From NCBI RefSeq assembly GCF_046483665.1, contig NZ_JAWOCR010000020.1, forward strand, positions 1-25,927: 25,927 nucleotides of DNA. Reading direction: 5' to 3'. A program made the translations under genes and the position numbers. Source of the stretch: Thiohalophilus sp046483665 (GTDB taxonomy: Bacteria > Pseudomonadota > Gammaproteobacteria > UBA6429 > Thiohalophilaceae). Positions 1 through 7,343 of the stretch are shown in pieces. The notes under the pieces are model-generated. The model saw nothing but the letters and a program-made list of their open reading frames with translations, ran no database searches and was not told where the DNA came from. Within the stretch, counting starts at the first letter, position 1. Each line of letters starts with the position of its first letter.

Positions 1-552
1 GGTCCGGATCATCTTCGGCTTGCCGTACTGTTCGATGGCGTTCAGGAGGTGTCGAAGCAGGGTGAGGCTGACCTTGTCTTTCAAACCGGAGAGAACCAGA
101 CTGGCGCGTGAGGCATGCTCCACGATACCGAGGATGTTGTGCGTTGTACCGCTGGTATCCTGCTTACCGGTCAGATCCAGCCCCCAGATCAAATTATGCG
201 GCACGGACCGGGGCTGTCTCTTCTTCAGGTTCCTGCGCAGCAGCGCGATCTCGTGCCGGTGGTTGACCAACACCCCGTGCACATAACTCTTGCTGACCGA
301 CTCTTTCCCGGCAAAGCGGCGATTGAAGCTCGCCGCCAGTGCGCGGCAGCCTGTGTGTGGCATCAGCGCCTTCATGCGGATGAGCTCCTTCGCCACCCAG
401 TCGGGTTTTCTCGGGAAACGGCAGTAGCGGGCTGCTGATTCAACCGCCTTCTTGCGGCCGTAGACGGGGAGGTGTTTTCGTACTGTCAGAACCAACGCAA
501 TACGACGCAGGACCGGGTACAGTGCCCGGTAGAGCAGGTAGAGAAACAGCAT
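1..552 (-). CDS. Integrase/transposase with rve-type DDE catalytic core, cut by window edge
   Basis: Reading the minus strand from an ATG at 552 gives 184 open codons with no stop up to the window edge, so the C-terminal part lies outside. The first ~100 residues are basic and look like a DNA-binding region. They are followed by WGLDLTGKQDTSGTTHNILG and then GIVEHASRASLVLSGLKDK, which resembles the start of an rve catalytic core, with the first catalytic Asp in LDLT. The sequence ends at GKPKMIRT, just before the usual DNG second-Asp motif. The family (IS481-like, IS3-like or another integrase) cannot be fixed from this part. It lies beside toxin-antitoxin and RAYT remnants in an accessory region. 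No terminal inverted repeat was recognised upstream of the start. Confidence 0.7.
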   Translation of the reverse strand, partial: MLFLYLLYRALYPVLRRIALVLTVRKHLPVYGRKKAVESAARYCRFPRKPDWVAKELIRMKALMPHTGCRALAASFNRRFAGKESVSKSYVHGVLVNHRHEIALLRRNLKKRQPRSVPHNLIWGLDLTGKQDTSGTTHNILGIVEHASRASLVLSGLKDKVSLTLLRHLLNAIEQYGKPKMIRT

Positions 553-647
553 GAGAGTTTGTTGTGTTTATTGTTTTGAAACAGGTTGCAGAATAATCAG
601 GGCGTTTTACAGCTATAGCTTATCTTTCATTTTTATGGGATTTATCC

Positions 648-952
648 TTATTCCCACGGCAAAGGCGTTTGTCCTGCGACATTGCGGCTGCCATGGATGA
701 CCATCACGATCTCAATCGTCTCGTCGCGCAGCCGGTAGATAATGCGGTAGCCCTGATAAATCACTTCTCGTATGTGCGGATCATCGGCTTCCGGCATTAC
801 CCGGCCGCTTTTAGGGAACTGTGGTAAGTGGCGGGTGGTACGCGAAGCAGCCGCTCAACAAAGGGTCTGGCATAGGCCGTGGAGTCTTGTGCGATGTAGT
901 CGTGGATATGTTCGATGTCCAGCAATGCCCGCCGTGACCATATGACCTTCAT
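648..952 (-). pseudogene. ParE/RelE-family toxin gene with a one-base frameshift
   Basis: The minus strand from an ATG at 952 reads MKVIWSRRALLDIEHIHDYI and on to FVERLLR, a typical ParE N-terminus. The frame then meets a stop at a premature point. One frame over, the remainder reads RHLPQFPKSGRVMPEADDPH, then IREVIYQGYRIIYRLRDETI, and ends HGSRNVAGQTPLPWE at a TAA (650-648). The total of 305 bases is not a multiple of three, which fits a one-base loss near 841-848. Both halves are clearly parts of one ParE-type toxin. The ATG overlaps the stop of the upstream antitoxin gene (ATGA), the normal arrangement for such pairs. It is either a real inactivating mutation or a sequence error. Confidence 0.8.
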
Positions 953-1137
953 TTGGGATGCTTGCCCAGGAAATGCTGTTCTACCTCCTCCTGCGTGTAG
1001 GTACGGCCCTCGTCGAGATCGCGCAAGCCTTCCTCGAGCTTTTGCCGCACGTACAGGGCGTGCATGGCATCATCGAAGGTGGCCTCCTCGGGCAGATGAG
1101 CAGCGATATCTTGAACAATTTGCTTGATAGTTTGCAT
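949..1137 (-). CDS. Small antitoxin-like protein partnered with ParE-type toxin
   Basis: This 62-residue acidic protein begins MQTIKQIVQDIAAHLPEEAT and contains ALYVRQKLEEGLRDLDEGRT, a pattern I associate with short proteins encoded directly before RelE/ParE toxins. The start is supported by a GGAG ribosome-binding site eight bases upstream. Its stop overlaps the toxin ATG by the ATGA arrangement, so the two would be translationally coupled. Its likely role is to bind and neutralise the toxin and perhaps repress the operon. Because the toxin gene is frameshifted, it may now be an orphan antitoxin. I see no clear ribbon-helix-helix or HTH motif, so the family name stays open. Confidence 0.7.
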   Translation of the reverse strand: MQTIKQIVQDIAAHLPEEATFDDAMHALYVRQKLEEGLRDLDEGRTYTQEEVEQHFLGKHPK

Positions 1138-1285
1138 GCGGATTTCTCCTGGTGGCCGTGTTGACGCCCTGTCTCCCGCCGGGTGGCCCAGAGCCCTTGC
1201 GGTGAGGATAAGTCATTGAATTACGTTAAGTTTACCACAATAAACCATTGACGCGAGCCGAAATACCGGTAATGTGATATTTGGT

Positions 1286-1391
1286 GATATTTTGGGTCAG
1301 AGTAAAAACTCATGATATTTGGGGTCAGATATTTGGGATATTTGGGATATTTGGGATATTTGGGATATTTGGGGTCAGAGTAAAAACTCAT
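1286..1391 (-). repeat. Left cluster of RAYT-associated hairpin repeats (inverted orientation)
   Basis: Two full copies (about 1286-1312 and 1364-1391) of the repeat whose other-strand form is GAGTTTTTACTC followed by TGACCCCAAATAT, with a partial copy between them. GAGT and ACTC can pair around a TTTT loop, giving a 4-bp hairpin with a conserved single-stranded tail. The copies face opposite to those on the right side of the transposase gene, so the gene is bracketed by inverted ends. Confidence 0.8.
1328..1372. repeat. Five perfect tandem copies of a 9-bp unit (GATATTTGG)
   Basis: GATATTTGG occurs five times head to tail with no mismatch. The unit equals the tail end of the flanking hairpin repeat (ATATTTGGGG read on this strand), so the array looks like slippage or amplification of the repeat tail. 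Confidence 0.95.
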
Positions 1392-1452
1392 TGTCATCCT
1401 GCAAGTCTTCACTATACTAAATGAATAAACACACCATTTTCAGGGACGATAA

Positions 1453-2163
1453 ATGGCACGGTTACCAAGGATCTGCTTACCGGGGATCCCGCATCATGTG
1501 ATTCAGCGGGGAAATAATCGCCAGGTTTGTTTTGCCTCAGAAGAAGATTTTTCCGCCTACGCCCATTGGCTGGAAGAATATGCCCAAAAATGCGGAGTGG
1601 CGATCCATGCCTGGGTATTCATGACCAATCATGTGCACTTAATGACCACACCCAGTACGGAAGAGGGTATCTCAAAAATGATGCAAATGCTGGGGCGGCA
1701 TTATGTACGGTATTTTAATTACACCTACCGGCGGTCGGGAACCTTGTGGGAGGGCCGATTCAAATCCTGTGTGGTGGACGCCGAAGATTACCTGCTTGTT
1801 TGTCAGCGCTACATCGAACTTAATCCGGTCAGAGCCGGGATGGTAAACGCCCCTGAGGAGTATGCGTGGTCAAGTTATCAGACCAATGGTCTCGGTAAAG
1901 CTATCAAGCTCTGGACCCCACATCCGATTTATCAGAAATTGGGAAAGACGCAGCCAGAACGACTTGACGCTTATCGGGAACTGTTTCGTGGGCATATTAA
2001 CCCTGCCATCATTAACCAGATACGTCAGGCAACTCACACAGGTATGGCATTGGGTAATGACCGATTTCGTGAAGAGATTGAGAAGTTAACAGGACGGCGA
2101 GTGACGCCTGAGAAACGCGGTCCGAAGCCGAAGCAAAAGGACGGAGAGGAGTTTTTACTCTGA
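1453..2163 (+). CDS. REP-associated tyrosine transposase (RAYT, Y1/HUH family)
   Basis: A 236-residue protein of the IS200-like Y1 transposase superfamily that nicks single-stranded DNA at hairpins. It starts MARLPRICLPGIPHHVIQRG, a hallmark RAYT N-terminus. It carries the metal-binding HUH motif as NHVHLM (His60-Val-His62) and then EDYLLVCQRYIELNPVRAGM, where the catalytic tyrosine lies (Tyr113 or Tyr120 are candidates). The ATG at 1453 has AGGG about eight bases upstream. The last codons (EEFLL and the stop) are encoded inside the right-hand hairpin repeat, so gene and repeat overlap. The reading frame is intact, and the protein may still act on the hairpin repeats around it. Family RAYTs are usually single-copy domesticated genes tied to REP/REPIN sequences. 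Confidence 0.93.
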   Translation: MARLPRICLPGIPHHVIQRGNNRQVCFASEEDFSAYAHWLEEYAQKCGVAIHAWVFMTNHVHLMTTPSTEEGISKMMQMLGRHYVRYFNYTYRRSGTLWEGRFKSCVVDAEDYLLVCQRYIELNPVRAGMVNAPEEYAWSSYQTNGLGKAIKLWTPHPIYQKLGKTQPERLDAYRELFRGHINPAIINQIRQATHTGMALGNDRFREEIEKLTGRRVTPEKRGPKPKQKDGEEFLL

Positions 2164-2232
2164 CCCCAAATATACGTGACCCCAAATATACGAGAGAGGA
2201 GTTTTTACTCTGACCCCAAATATACCAAATAT
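2147..2232 (+). repeat. Right cluster of RAYT-associated hairpin repeats
   Basis: Full copies at about 2147-2174 and 2198-2225, with a tail-only copy (TGACCCCAAATATAC) near 2176-2191. Each full copy reads GGAGTTTTTACTCTGACCCC then AAATATAC. The first copy encodes the last residues and stop codon of the transposase. The orientation is opposite to the cluster on the left of the gene. Confidence 0.85.
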
Positions 2233-2466
2233 AATCACTTGCATTGCAGCATGAGTCGCAAAGGCGAATGTCTGGACAATGCGGTGGCCGAAAGCTTCTT
2301 TGGCACGCTAAAGAACGAACTGGTCTACCATGAAGACTACCGAACACGAGCCCAGGCCAAACAAAACCTGTTTGAATACATCGAAGTGTTTTATAACCGG
2401 CAGCGCCGCCATGCTTCACTTGACTACCGGACACCGGTAGACTTCGAGAAGCAATATGCCTGCTAA
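2233..2466 (+). pseudogene. 3' fragment of an IS3-family transposase (orfB end)
   Basis: The frame reads HLHCSMSRKGECLDNAVAES and continues FFGTLKNELVYHEDYRTRAQ to the C-terminus YNRQRRHASLDYRTPVDFEK. This is the end of an IS3-family OrfB integrase, including the last Glu of the DDE triad in AVAESFFGTLKNEL. About three quarters of the gene, including both catalytic Asp residues, is missing. The frame runs open upstream through the hairpin repeat but has no proper start. The fragment is bounded on both sides by the RAYT hairpin repeats, so it appears trapped between them. Confidence 0.88.
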
Positions 2467-2497
2467 TTAAATCGTCCGTTTTATCGGGGGAGCCTCA
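2233..2497 (+). mobile_element. IS3-family remnant with probable right end
   Basis: The element covers the transposase fragment and about 30 further bases to GGGGGAGCCTCA at 2486-2497. Read inward, that end starts TGAGGCTCCCCC, matching the TG-first termini of IS3 elements. The left end is absent. A hairpin repeat copy starts directly after the CA. Confidence 0.6.
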
Positions 2498-2593
2498 GTT
2501 TTTACTCTGACCCAAATATATGGAATGGAGAGGAGTTTTTACTCTGACCCCAAATATACACCAAATATACAAATATATGACCCCAAATATACG
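2498..2593 (+). repeat. Second right cluster of RAYT-associated hairpin repeats
   Basis: Copies at about 2498-2520 (lacking one C, TGACCC) and 2531-2559, plus a tail-only copy at 2578-2593. They end one or two bases from the stop codon of the P-type ATPase gene, so the insertion point abuts that gene's 3' end. Confidence 0.8.
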
Positions 2594-2594
2594 A

Positions 2595-5336
2595 TTAGCG
2601 TAATTCGCGTTTCCCCAGCCAGCGACGAATAATCCATTTTTCTGCTTCCACGATAACGAACACCGAGGCGGCGATGAGAACCAGGCGCGGCCACTCATCG
2701 AATGCCAGTGCCGTGGTATTGAACAGCAGTTGCAGGGGGGCCCAGTAAGTGAAGGCCAGTTGTAGTAAAACCAGCAGGCCGATGGCGTAGAGCACATAGC
2801 GGTTATTCATGAACACGCGCCAGGTCAGGGAGTTTCGGATCAAAAAGCGGGCGTTCATCAGATAAAACATTTCAAACAGTACCAGCACATTCACTGCCAT
2901 GGTACGCGCCTCATCGATGCCGGTTCCCCGGGCGCGCTCCCAGAAGAAGAGACCGAAAGTCCCGGCCGCCAGAATCACCGAGACAAACAATATTCGCCAG
3001 ATTAAAAAGGGCGTAAAGACCGGTTCGCCCGGATCCCTCGGCGCGCGGGTCATCACCTGGCCTTCCGCCGGCTCAAAGGCCAGAGCCAGGGCGAGGGTGA
3101 CAGCGGTGACCATATTGATCCAGAGAATCTGTACCGGGGTGATCGGCAGCATCATACCCAGCAGAACCGCGATAATCAGGGTCAATGCCTCACCGCCGTT
3201 GGTAGGCAGGATGAACATGATCGATTTTTTCAGATTGTCATATACAATCCGGCCTTCCTCGATAGCCCGTGCGATGGAAGCGAAGTTGTCGTCGGCCAGG
3301 ATCATTTCCGCTGCTTCGCGGGCGACTTCGGTGCCTTTTTTGCCCATGGCCACGCCCACATCGGCCCGTTTCAGTGCCGGGGCGTCGTTGACACCATCCC
3401 CGGTCATCGCCACGACATTGTTTTTGAACTGCAGTGCTTTAACCAGTCTCAGTTTTTGTTCCGGGCTGACCCGGGCGAAGATATCGGTCTTTTGCACGAT
3501 GTCATGCAGTGCTTCATCATCGCTTTGATCCAGATCGGCGCCGGTCAATGCCTCACTGTCATCACCGACGATGCCCATGTTGCGGGCAATAGCCAGTGCG
3601 GTGGTGGCATGGTCGCCGGTAATCATCTTGATCCGGATTCCCGCTGCATGACATTGACGGATCGACTCGATGGCTTCGTCCCGCGGCGGGTCCGTGATGC
3701 CGACCATGCCCAGCAGGGTCAGGCCCGCTTCCACATCGTTAAAGTTCAGCTCGCGCTGATCACTGCCGGTGGTGTTAAAGGCGACGGCCAGCACACGTTG
3801 ACCGTCTTCGGCCAGCTGTTGCATTTGTTCATGCCAGTAACGTGTGTCCAGCGGTGTCGTTTCCCCATTGGTCCGCTGGTGCGAACACATGGATAATATC
3901 TGTTCCGGTGCGCCCTTGACATAGATAAAACCGTGACCGGCATGGTCGTGATGCAGCGTCGCCATAAAGCGGTGCTCGGATTCAAAAGGGATAGCATCAT
4001 CCCGCGGCCATTGTTCGCTCTGATAGGTCGGTTCGAGACCGGCTTTCATGCCCATGGCCACAAGGGCTCCCTCGGTGGGATCGCCATTGAGTTGCCATTG
4101 TTCATCAACTTTTTCGACCCGGGCATCGTTGCACAGTAGCGCGGCGCGGGAGAGTTCCGACAGGATCGGATCCGATTCCACCTCGACGCTTTTCTGATCC
4201 AGGCAAAAATCCCCGTACGGTTCGTAACCATCGCCGCTGATTTCATAATTTTGATTCGCCGTTACCACGTTGCGGGCGATCATCACGTTCTGGGTCAAAG
4301 TGCCGGTCTTGTCGGAACAGATCACGGTCACAGAGCCGAGGGTTTCGACCGCCGGCAGGCGACGGATAATCGCGTTGCGTCGGGCCATGCGCTGCACGCC
4401 GATGGCCAGGGTAATAGTCATAATGGCCGGCAGACCCTCGGGGATGGCCGCCACCGCCAGACCGACCGCGGCCAGGAACATCTCACCACTGGTGTAGTCC
4501 TTGAACAGTACGCCAAAGGCAAAGGTAAGCGTAGCGATGACGAGAATAGCACCGGTCAGCCAGCGGGAGAATTGCGCAATTTTTTGCAGCAGTGGTGTGG
4601 TGAGGGTAACAACCGACTGCAACATCTCGCTGATGCGACCCACTTCAGTCTCGTTACCGATCGCGACCACCACGCCCATGCCCTGACCGTAGGTGACCAG
4701 CGTGCCGGAATAGGCCATGGAAGCGCGATCAGCCAGCAAAGTGCCGGGCTCGTCAGGTTCACTGGTTTTCTCTGTCGCGATCGATTCGCCGGTTAGCAGA
4801 GACTCATCGATGCGCAACTGGCGGGATTTGAACAGCCGAAGATCGGCAGGCACCTTGTCGCCCGACTGCAACAGCACCACGTCACCGGGCACCAGCTGTT
4901 CCGCGTTGACTGTTTTCGCCTGGCCGTCGCGGCGAACCCGTGCCTGGCGAGTCAGTAGCTGCTGGATGGCCGCCAGTGCCTTCTGGGCCTTACCTTCCTG
5001 GATGAAGCCGATCAGGGCATTAATGATAACCACGCCAAAGATAACGCCGCTGTCGATCCAGTGACCCAGCAGCAGGGTAATAGCGCCCGCACCGAGCAGA
5101 ACATAAATCAGGACATTATTGAACTGGCGAAGCAGTCGCCGCCAGGGCGGTTCGGCCTGCTGGGTTCGCAGCCGGTTCGGCCCGTACTGTTCATGGCGTT
5201 GTTGCGCTTCGGGTTCGTTCAGGCCCTGTTCGTCACTGCCAAGTTGCTCAAAGACCCTGGCACTGGTCAGGGCGTGCCAGTCGGGTTGGGCGGTTTTGGT
5301 ATTCTGGCGCTGCGGATCGATATTATGTTTTGCCAT
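2595..5336 (-). CDS. P-type cation-transporting ATPase (P2-like, CtpF/PacL-type)
   Basis: A full-length P-type ATPase of about 913 residues (numbering below counts from a GTG one codon upstream). It has an N-terminal cation-ATPase domain, the actuator motif TGES (183-186), PEGLP in M4 (300-304), the phosphorylated Asp343 in DKTGTLT, GDPTE (419-423), KGAPE (475-479) and the hinge TGDGVND (646-652). PEGLP is typical of the Ca2+/Na+/H+-type P2 pumps. The M6 motif, however, reads NMVTAVTLALALAFEP, with Ala where SERCA has the Ca2+-binding Asp of NLVTDG. The ion therefore cannot be called calcium with confidence. The ATG at 5336 is preferred to the GTG before it, with AGG about nine bases upstream. 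The gene follows the TlpA-like gene on the same strand after 55 bases and may be the last gene of that operon. Confidence 0.93.
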   Translation of the reverse strand: MAKHNIDPQRQNTKTAQPDWHALTSARVFEQLGSDEQGLNEPEAQQRHEQYGPNRLRTQQAEPPWRRLLRQFNNVLIYVLLGAGAITLLLGHWIDSGVIFGVVIINALIGFIQEGKAQKALAAIQQLLTRQARVRRDGQAKTVNAEQLVPGDVVLLQSGDKVPADLRLFKSRQLRIDESLLTGESIATEKTSEPDEPGTLLADRASMAYSGTLVTYGQGMGVVVAIGNETEVGRISEMLQSVVTLTTPLLQKIAQFSRWLTGAILVIATLTFAFGVLFKDYTSGEMFLAAVGLAVAAIPEGLPAIMTITLAIGVQRMARRNAIIRRLPAVETLGSVTVICSDKTGTLTQNVMIARNVVTANQNYEISGDGYEPYGDFCLDQKSVEVESDPILSELSRAALLCNDARVEKVDEQWQLNGDPTEGALVAMGMKAGLEPTYQSEQWPRDDAIPFESEHRFMATLHHDHAGHGFIYVKGAPEQILSMCSHQRTNGETTPLDTRYWHEQMQQLAEDGQRVLAVAFNTTGSDQRELNFNDVEAGLTLLGMVGITDPPRDEAIESIRQCHAAGIRIKMITGDHATTALAIARNMGIVGDDSEALTGADLDQSDDEALHDIVQKTDIFARVSPEQKLRLVKALQFKNNVVAMTGDGVNDAPALKRADVGVAMGKKGTEVAREAAEMILADDNFASIARAIEEGRIVYDNLKKSIMFILPTNGGEALTLIIAVLLGMMLPITPVQILWINMVTAVTLALALAFEPAEGQVMTRAPRDPGEPVFTPFLIWRILFVSVILAAGTFGLFFWERARGTGIDEARTMAVNVLVLFEMFYLMNARFLIRNSLTWRVFMNNRYVLYAIGLLVLLQLAFTYWAPLQLLFNTTALAFDEWPRLVLIAASVFVIVEAEKWIIRRWLGKRELR

Positions 5337-5391
5337 CACTATAACCTGGGTAGATTAGAAAACAGCAGCCGGCGTCACTCTTATCCTCTGG

Positions 5392-5913
5392 TTATCGATT
5401 TTGCAGTTCGATGAGCATATCGATCAGTTCAGGTGCATCCCATTCGCGCCCTCCGATAACGCGATACACGATCCGTCCCTGTTTATCGAGCACAAAAGTC
5501 GTCGGTAGTCCCTTGACCGGCCATTCCTTGATCACGCTCGAATCCTGATCCAACAGCAGGGGAAAACTGACCGGATAGTCGGCGGTAAAGGTAAAAATCG
5601 TGTCAGCATCTTCGCCCACGTTAATCGCCAGCATGGCGATATTCTCTTTCTGTAACTGCGTCCAGGCACGCTCCATGGAGGGCATTTCCTCACGGCAGGG
5701 CGGACACCAGGTCGCCCAGAAATTCACCACCGCCACCTGCCCCTCATAGTCCTCCAGTTTGTGGGTCTTGCCATCCATGTCCTTGAGCGTGAAAGACGGG
5801 GCGGGAATCGGCTTTTTCATCAGCCGGGGCCGCTCGACGTTGTCGGCAGCCTGGGCGGGAGTGAAAGAAATCAACAGAACGGTAAAAAAGAGTGTCAGCG
5901 CTTTTAATAACAT
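5392..5913 (-). CDS. TlpA/ResA-like periplasmic thiol-disulfide oxidoreductase
   Basis: A 173-residue exported thioredoxin-fold protein. The first ~22 residues (MLLKALTLFFTVLLISFTPA and QA) form a signal peptide ending in AQA. The fold carries WATWCPPCREEMP with the redox pair Cys70/Cys73 and the cis-Pro segment GLPTTFVLDKQGRIV. This layout fits TlpA/ResA proteins, which reduce disulfides of client proteins outside the cytoplasmic membrane, drawing electrons from CcdA/DsbD-type partners. No such partner is in the window. It lies 18 bases after the stop of the preceding secreted-protein gene and is probably cotranscribed with it. No strong ribosome-binding site is visible, so coupled translation is likely. 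The natural client is unknown. Confidence 0.9.
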   Translation of the reverse strand: MLLKALTLFFTVLLISFTPAQAADNVERPRLMKKPIPAPSFTLKDMDGKTHKLEDYEGQVAVVNFWATWCPPCREEMPSMERAWTQLQKENIAMLAINVGEDADTIFTFTADYPVSFPLLLDQDSSVIKEWPVKGLPTTFVLDKQGRIVYRVIGGREWDAPELIDMLIELQNR

Positions 5914-5931
5914 GACAGGCAGTTACTCGGG

Positions 5932-6522
5932 TTAGGGGTGGATGTCGGGTGGGCATTCGATACCGTCGATGCGGCGGGTGTACTGCTTATCGCCACGCGA
6001 CCAGCTGAATTCCAGATCAAATGTGCTACCGGGCGCCAGGCCATAGACGGTCATCCCCCAGTTGTAGTCCCCGGCGGCATACTTCTGATATGTTGGTAAC
6101 AATGCCCATTCAAAAGCGATTTGCGCCGGTTCGGGCAGTTCGTGTTGTTGCCAGATCGGCGCCCATGTTTCGCGTACCATTAACGATCGGCTTCCTTCAT
6201 CGGTATGGATTCGCCAGTCGGTCAGTTCGTATTCCACCGGCGGCTGATCATCCCCGGCCGTGTTTTTAAATTCGCTTTGAAACACGCAGGCCAGCGCGAT
6301 GCGCTCGCGGGCCGGCTTGTCAAAACCCCGCGCGTCGAAAAAGGCGCGGGTCTGATCCGGCAAGCGCTGGGTCAGTTTGAAGTGGATGCCGGCTTCCTGC
6401 CACTGCCAGTGACGCAGACCGGTGTCGGGATCTTCGCCCTGACTCAGTTCAGCTTGCAACGGGGCTGCAAGAAAAAACAAAAGTAAAAGGAACACCGGTG
6501 TGAGATGTTGCGCTGGCCACAT
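5932..6522 (-). CDS. Secreted protein of unknown function
   Basis: About 196 residues. The start MWPAQHLTPVFLLLLFFLAA followed by PLQA is a clear signal peptide. A GTG nine bases upstream (6531) could also start it. I do not recognise the mature domain. It is rich in Trp and acidic residues and has segments ARERIALACVFQSEFKN, MVRETWAPIWQQHELPEPAQ and YNWGMTVYGLAPGSTFDLEF, the last suggesting a beta-rich periplasmic domain. Two Cys are present (in ALACVFQ and near the C-terminus in GIECPPD), which might form a disulfide and be a client of the TlpA-like protein encoded next. It lies six bases after the ArsR-rhodanese gene and 18 bases before the TlpA-like gene, so it sits in one tight operon. 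Confidence 0.75.
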   Translation of the reverse strand: MWPAQHLTPVFLLLLFFLAAPLQAELSQGEDPDTGLRHWQWQEAGIHFKLTQRLPDQTRAFFDARGFDKPARERIALACVFQSEFKNTAGDDQPPVEYELTDWRIHTDEGSRSLMVRETWAPIWQQHELPEPAQIAFEWALLPTYQKYAAGDYNWGMTVYGLAPGSTFDLEFSWSRGDKQYTRRIDGIECPPDIHP

Positions 6523-6536
6523 AAATGACACTCAGT

Positions 6537-7214
6537 CTATTTAAGAGGGGTTTGTTCCACCGGCAGGCCGGCGGTTTTCCATTCGGGATAACCGTCCTGC
6601 AAGCGCCGGGCCTTGAGCCCTTGCTCGCGCAGGCGGGCCACCGCATCAAAGGCGAGCACACAGTGCGGCCCCCGGCAATAGGCAACGATCTCCTGATCCC
6701 GATCCTGACCCAGTTCCGCCAGCCGTTGTTCCAGCTCGGCCAGCGGGATGTTCACCGCCCCGGGCAGATGGCCGGCGGCGTACTCTTCCGGCGGACGGAC
6801 ATCAATCACCGTGATATGACCATTCCGGGCGCGGGTCAACAATTCATCGCGCGGAATCGGCTCCAGATCGTCCTTGATAGTCAGGTAGCTGTTGACCAGG
6901 CGTTCCACCTCGGCCACATGCTGTTCGGCGACCCGGCGCAGGGCGTCGATCAGTGTCACTACATCATCGCTGCTGAGCCGATAATAGACCTTCAGACCGT
7001 CTTTTCGGGTTGTGACCAGGCCGGCCTCGCGCAGATGGCGCAGGTGCTGGGAAGTGTTGGCCACGCTCAGTCCGGCCACGTTGGCCAGGGCCTCGACGCT
7101 GCGCTCGCCCTGGGCCAGAAACTCCAGGATTTCCAGTCGATTACCGTTGCCCAGGGTTTTGCCGACCCGGGCAAACTGGGCAAACAGATCGTGTTTGAAA
7201 CTACCGCTTGACAT
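6537..7214 (-). CDS. ArsR-type HTH regulator fused to a rhodanese domain
   Basis: A fusion of about 225 residues. Residues 5-100 form an ArsR/SmtB winged helix, with the recognition region AGLSVANTSQHLRHLREAGL and the wing TTRKDGLKVYYRL. Residues 120-220 form a rhodanese domain with DVRPPEEYAAGHLPGAVNIP and the active loop YCRGPHC (Cys180 and Cys185). The classical metal-binding ELCVCDL motif is replaced by ERSVEAL with no Cys, so the metal sensing of ArsR/CadC is unlikely. The two Cys lie only in the rhodanese loop, which suggests sensing of persulfide, sulfide or a thiol arsenical (inference). The ATG at 7214 is chosen because it has AGAGGGG upstream. The further-upstream start at 7241 would lie inside the operator palindrome. 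It is divergent to the desaturase gene. Confidence 0.9.
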   Translation of the reverse strand: MSSGSFKHDLFAQFARVGKTLGNGNRLEILEFLAQGERSVEALANVAGLSVANTSQHLRHLREAGLVTTRKDGLKVYYRLSSDDVVTLIDALRRVAEQHVAEVERLVNSYLTIKDDLEPIPRDELLTRARNGHITVIDVRPPEEYAAGHLPGAVNIPLAELEQRLAELGQDRDQEIVAYCRGPHCVLAFDAVARLREQGLKARRLQDGYPEWKTAGLPVEQTPLK

Positions 7215-7234
7215 AGTTTGGCCTGCCCCTCTAG

Positions 7235-7256
7235 TATTCAAGTAATCACTTGAATA
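7235..7256. promoter_or_regulatory. Palindromic operator candidate for the ArsR-rhodanese regulator
   Basis: TATTCAAGT, four bases AATC, then ACTTGAATA form a perfect inverted repeat with 9-bp arms. ATTCAA...TTGAAT palindromes are typical ArsR/SmtB-family operators. It lies directly downstream of the minus-strand promoter and overlaps the -35 of the plus-strand promoter candidate, so one bound dimer could repress both directions. Confidence 0.75.
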
Positions 7257-7278
7257 GTTGTCTCCTTGTCAGTATAGC
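7250..7278 (+). promoter_or_regulatory. Promoter candidate for the plus-strand desaturase/rhodanese genes
   Basis: TTGAAT (7250-7255), a 17-base spacer and TATAGC (7273-7278) match the sigma-70 pattern at four of six positions in each box. The -35 lies inside the operator palindrome. Confidence 0.5.
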
Positions 7279-7298
7279 ATGCGATCATTGGCTGACAA
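7271..7298 (-). promoter_or_regulatory. Promoter for the ArsR-rhodanese operon
   Basis: On the minus strand, TTGTCA (7298-7293), a 16-base spacer and TATACT (7276-7271) match five of six consensus bases in each box. The predicted transcript start falls near 7264, just before the operator palindrome. Confidence 0.65.
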
Positions 7299-7343
7299 TA
7301 TCCGACGACCCGTAACCGACAGAGCAAAATGGAGCCGAATACC

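Larger units (their letters stand above)
1138..1452. other. Gene-free stretch holding the left RAYT hairpin repeats
   Basis: This 315-base gap between the antitoxin gene and the tyrosine transposase gene contains no convincing gene. Its right half (1286-1391) is made of inverted hairpin repeats and a 9-base tandem repeat, described separately. The left half (1138-1285) shows nothing recognisable apart from the antitoxin ribosome-binding site. Confidence 0.6.

Noticed and set aside
1221..1412. Small minus-strand frame with KYPKYPKYPKYP repeats
   Set aside because: It is only the translation of the 9-bp tandem DNA repeat and has no start signal.
7215..7241. Longer N-terminus for the ArsR-rhodanese protein
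   Set aside because: The extra codons start inside the operator palindrome, and a better ribosome-binding site precedes the ATG at 7214.
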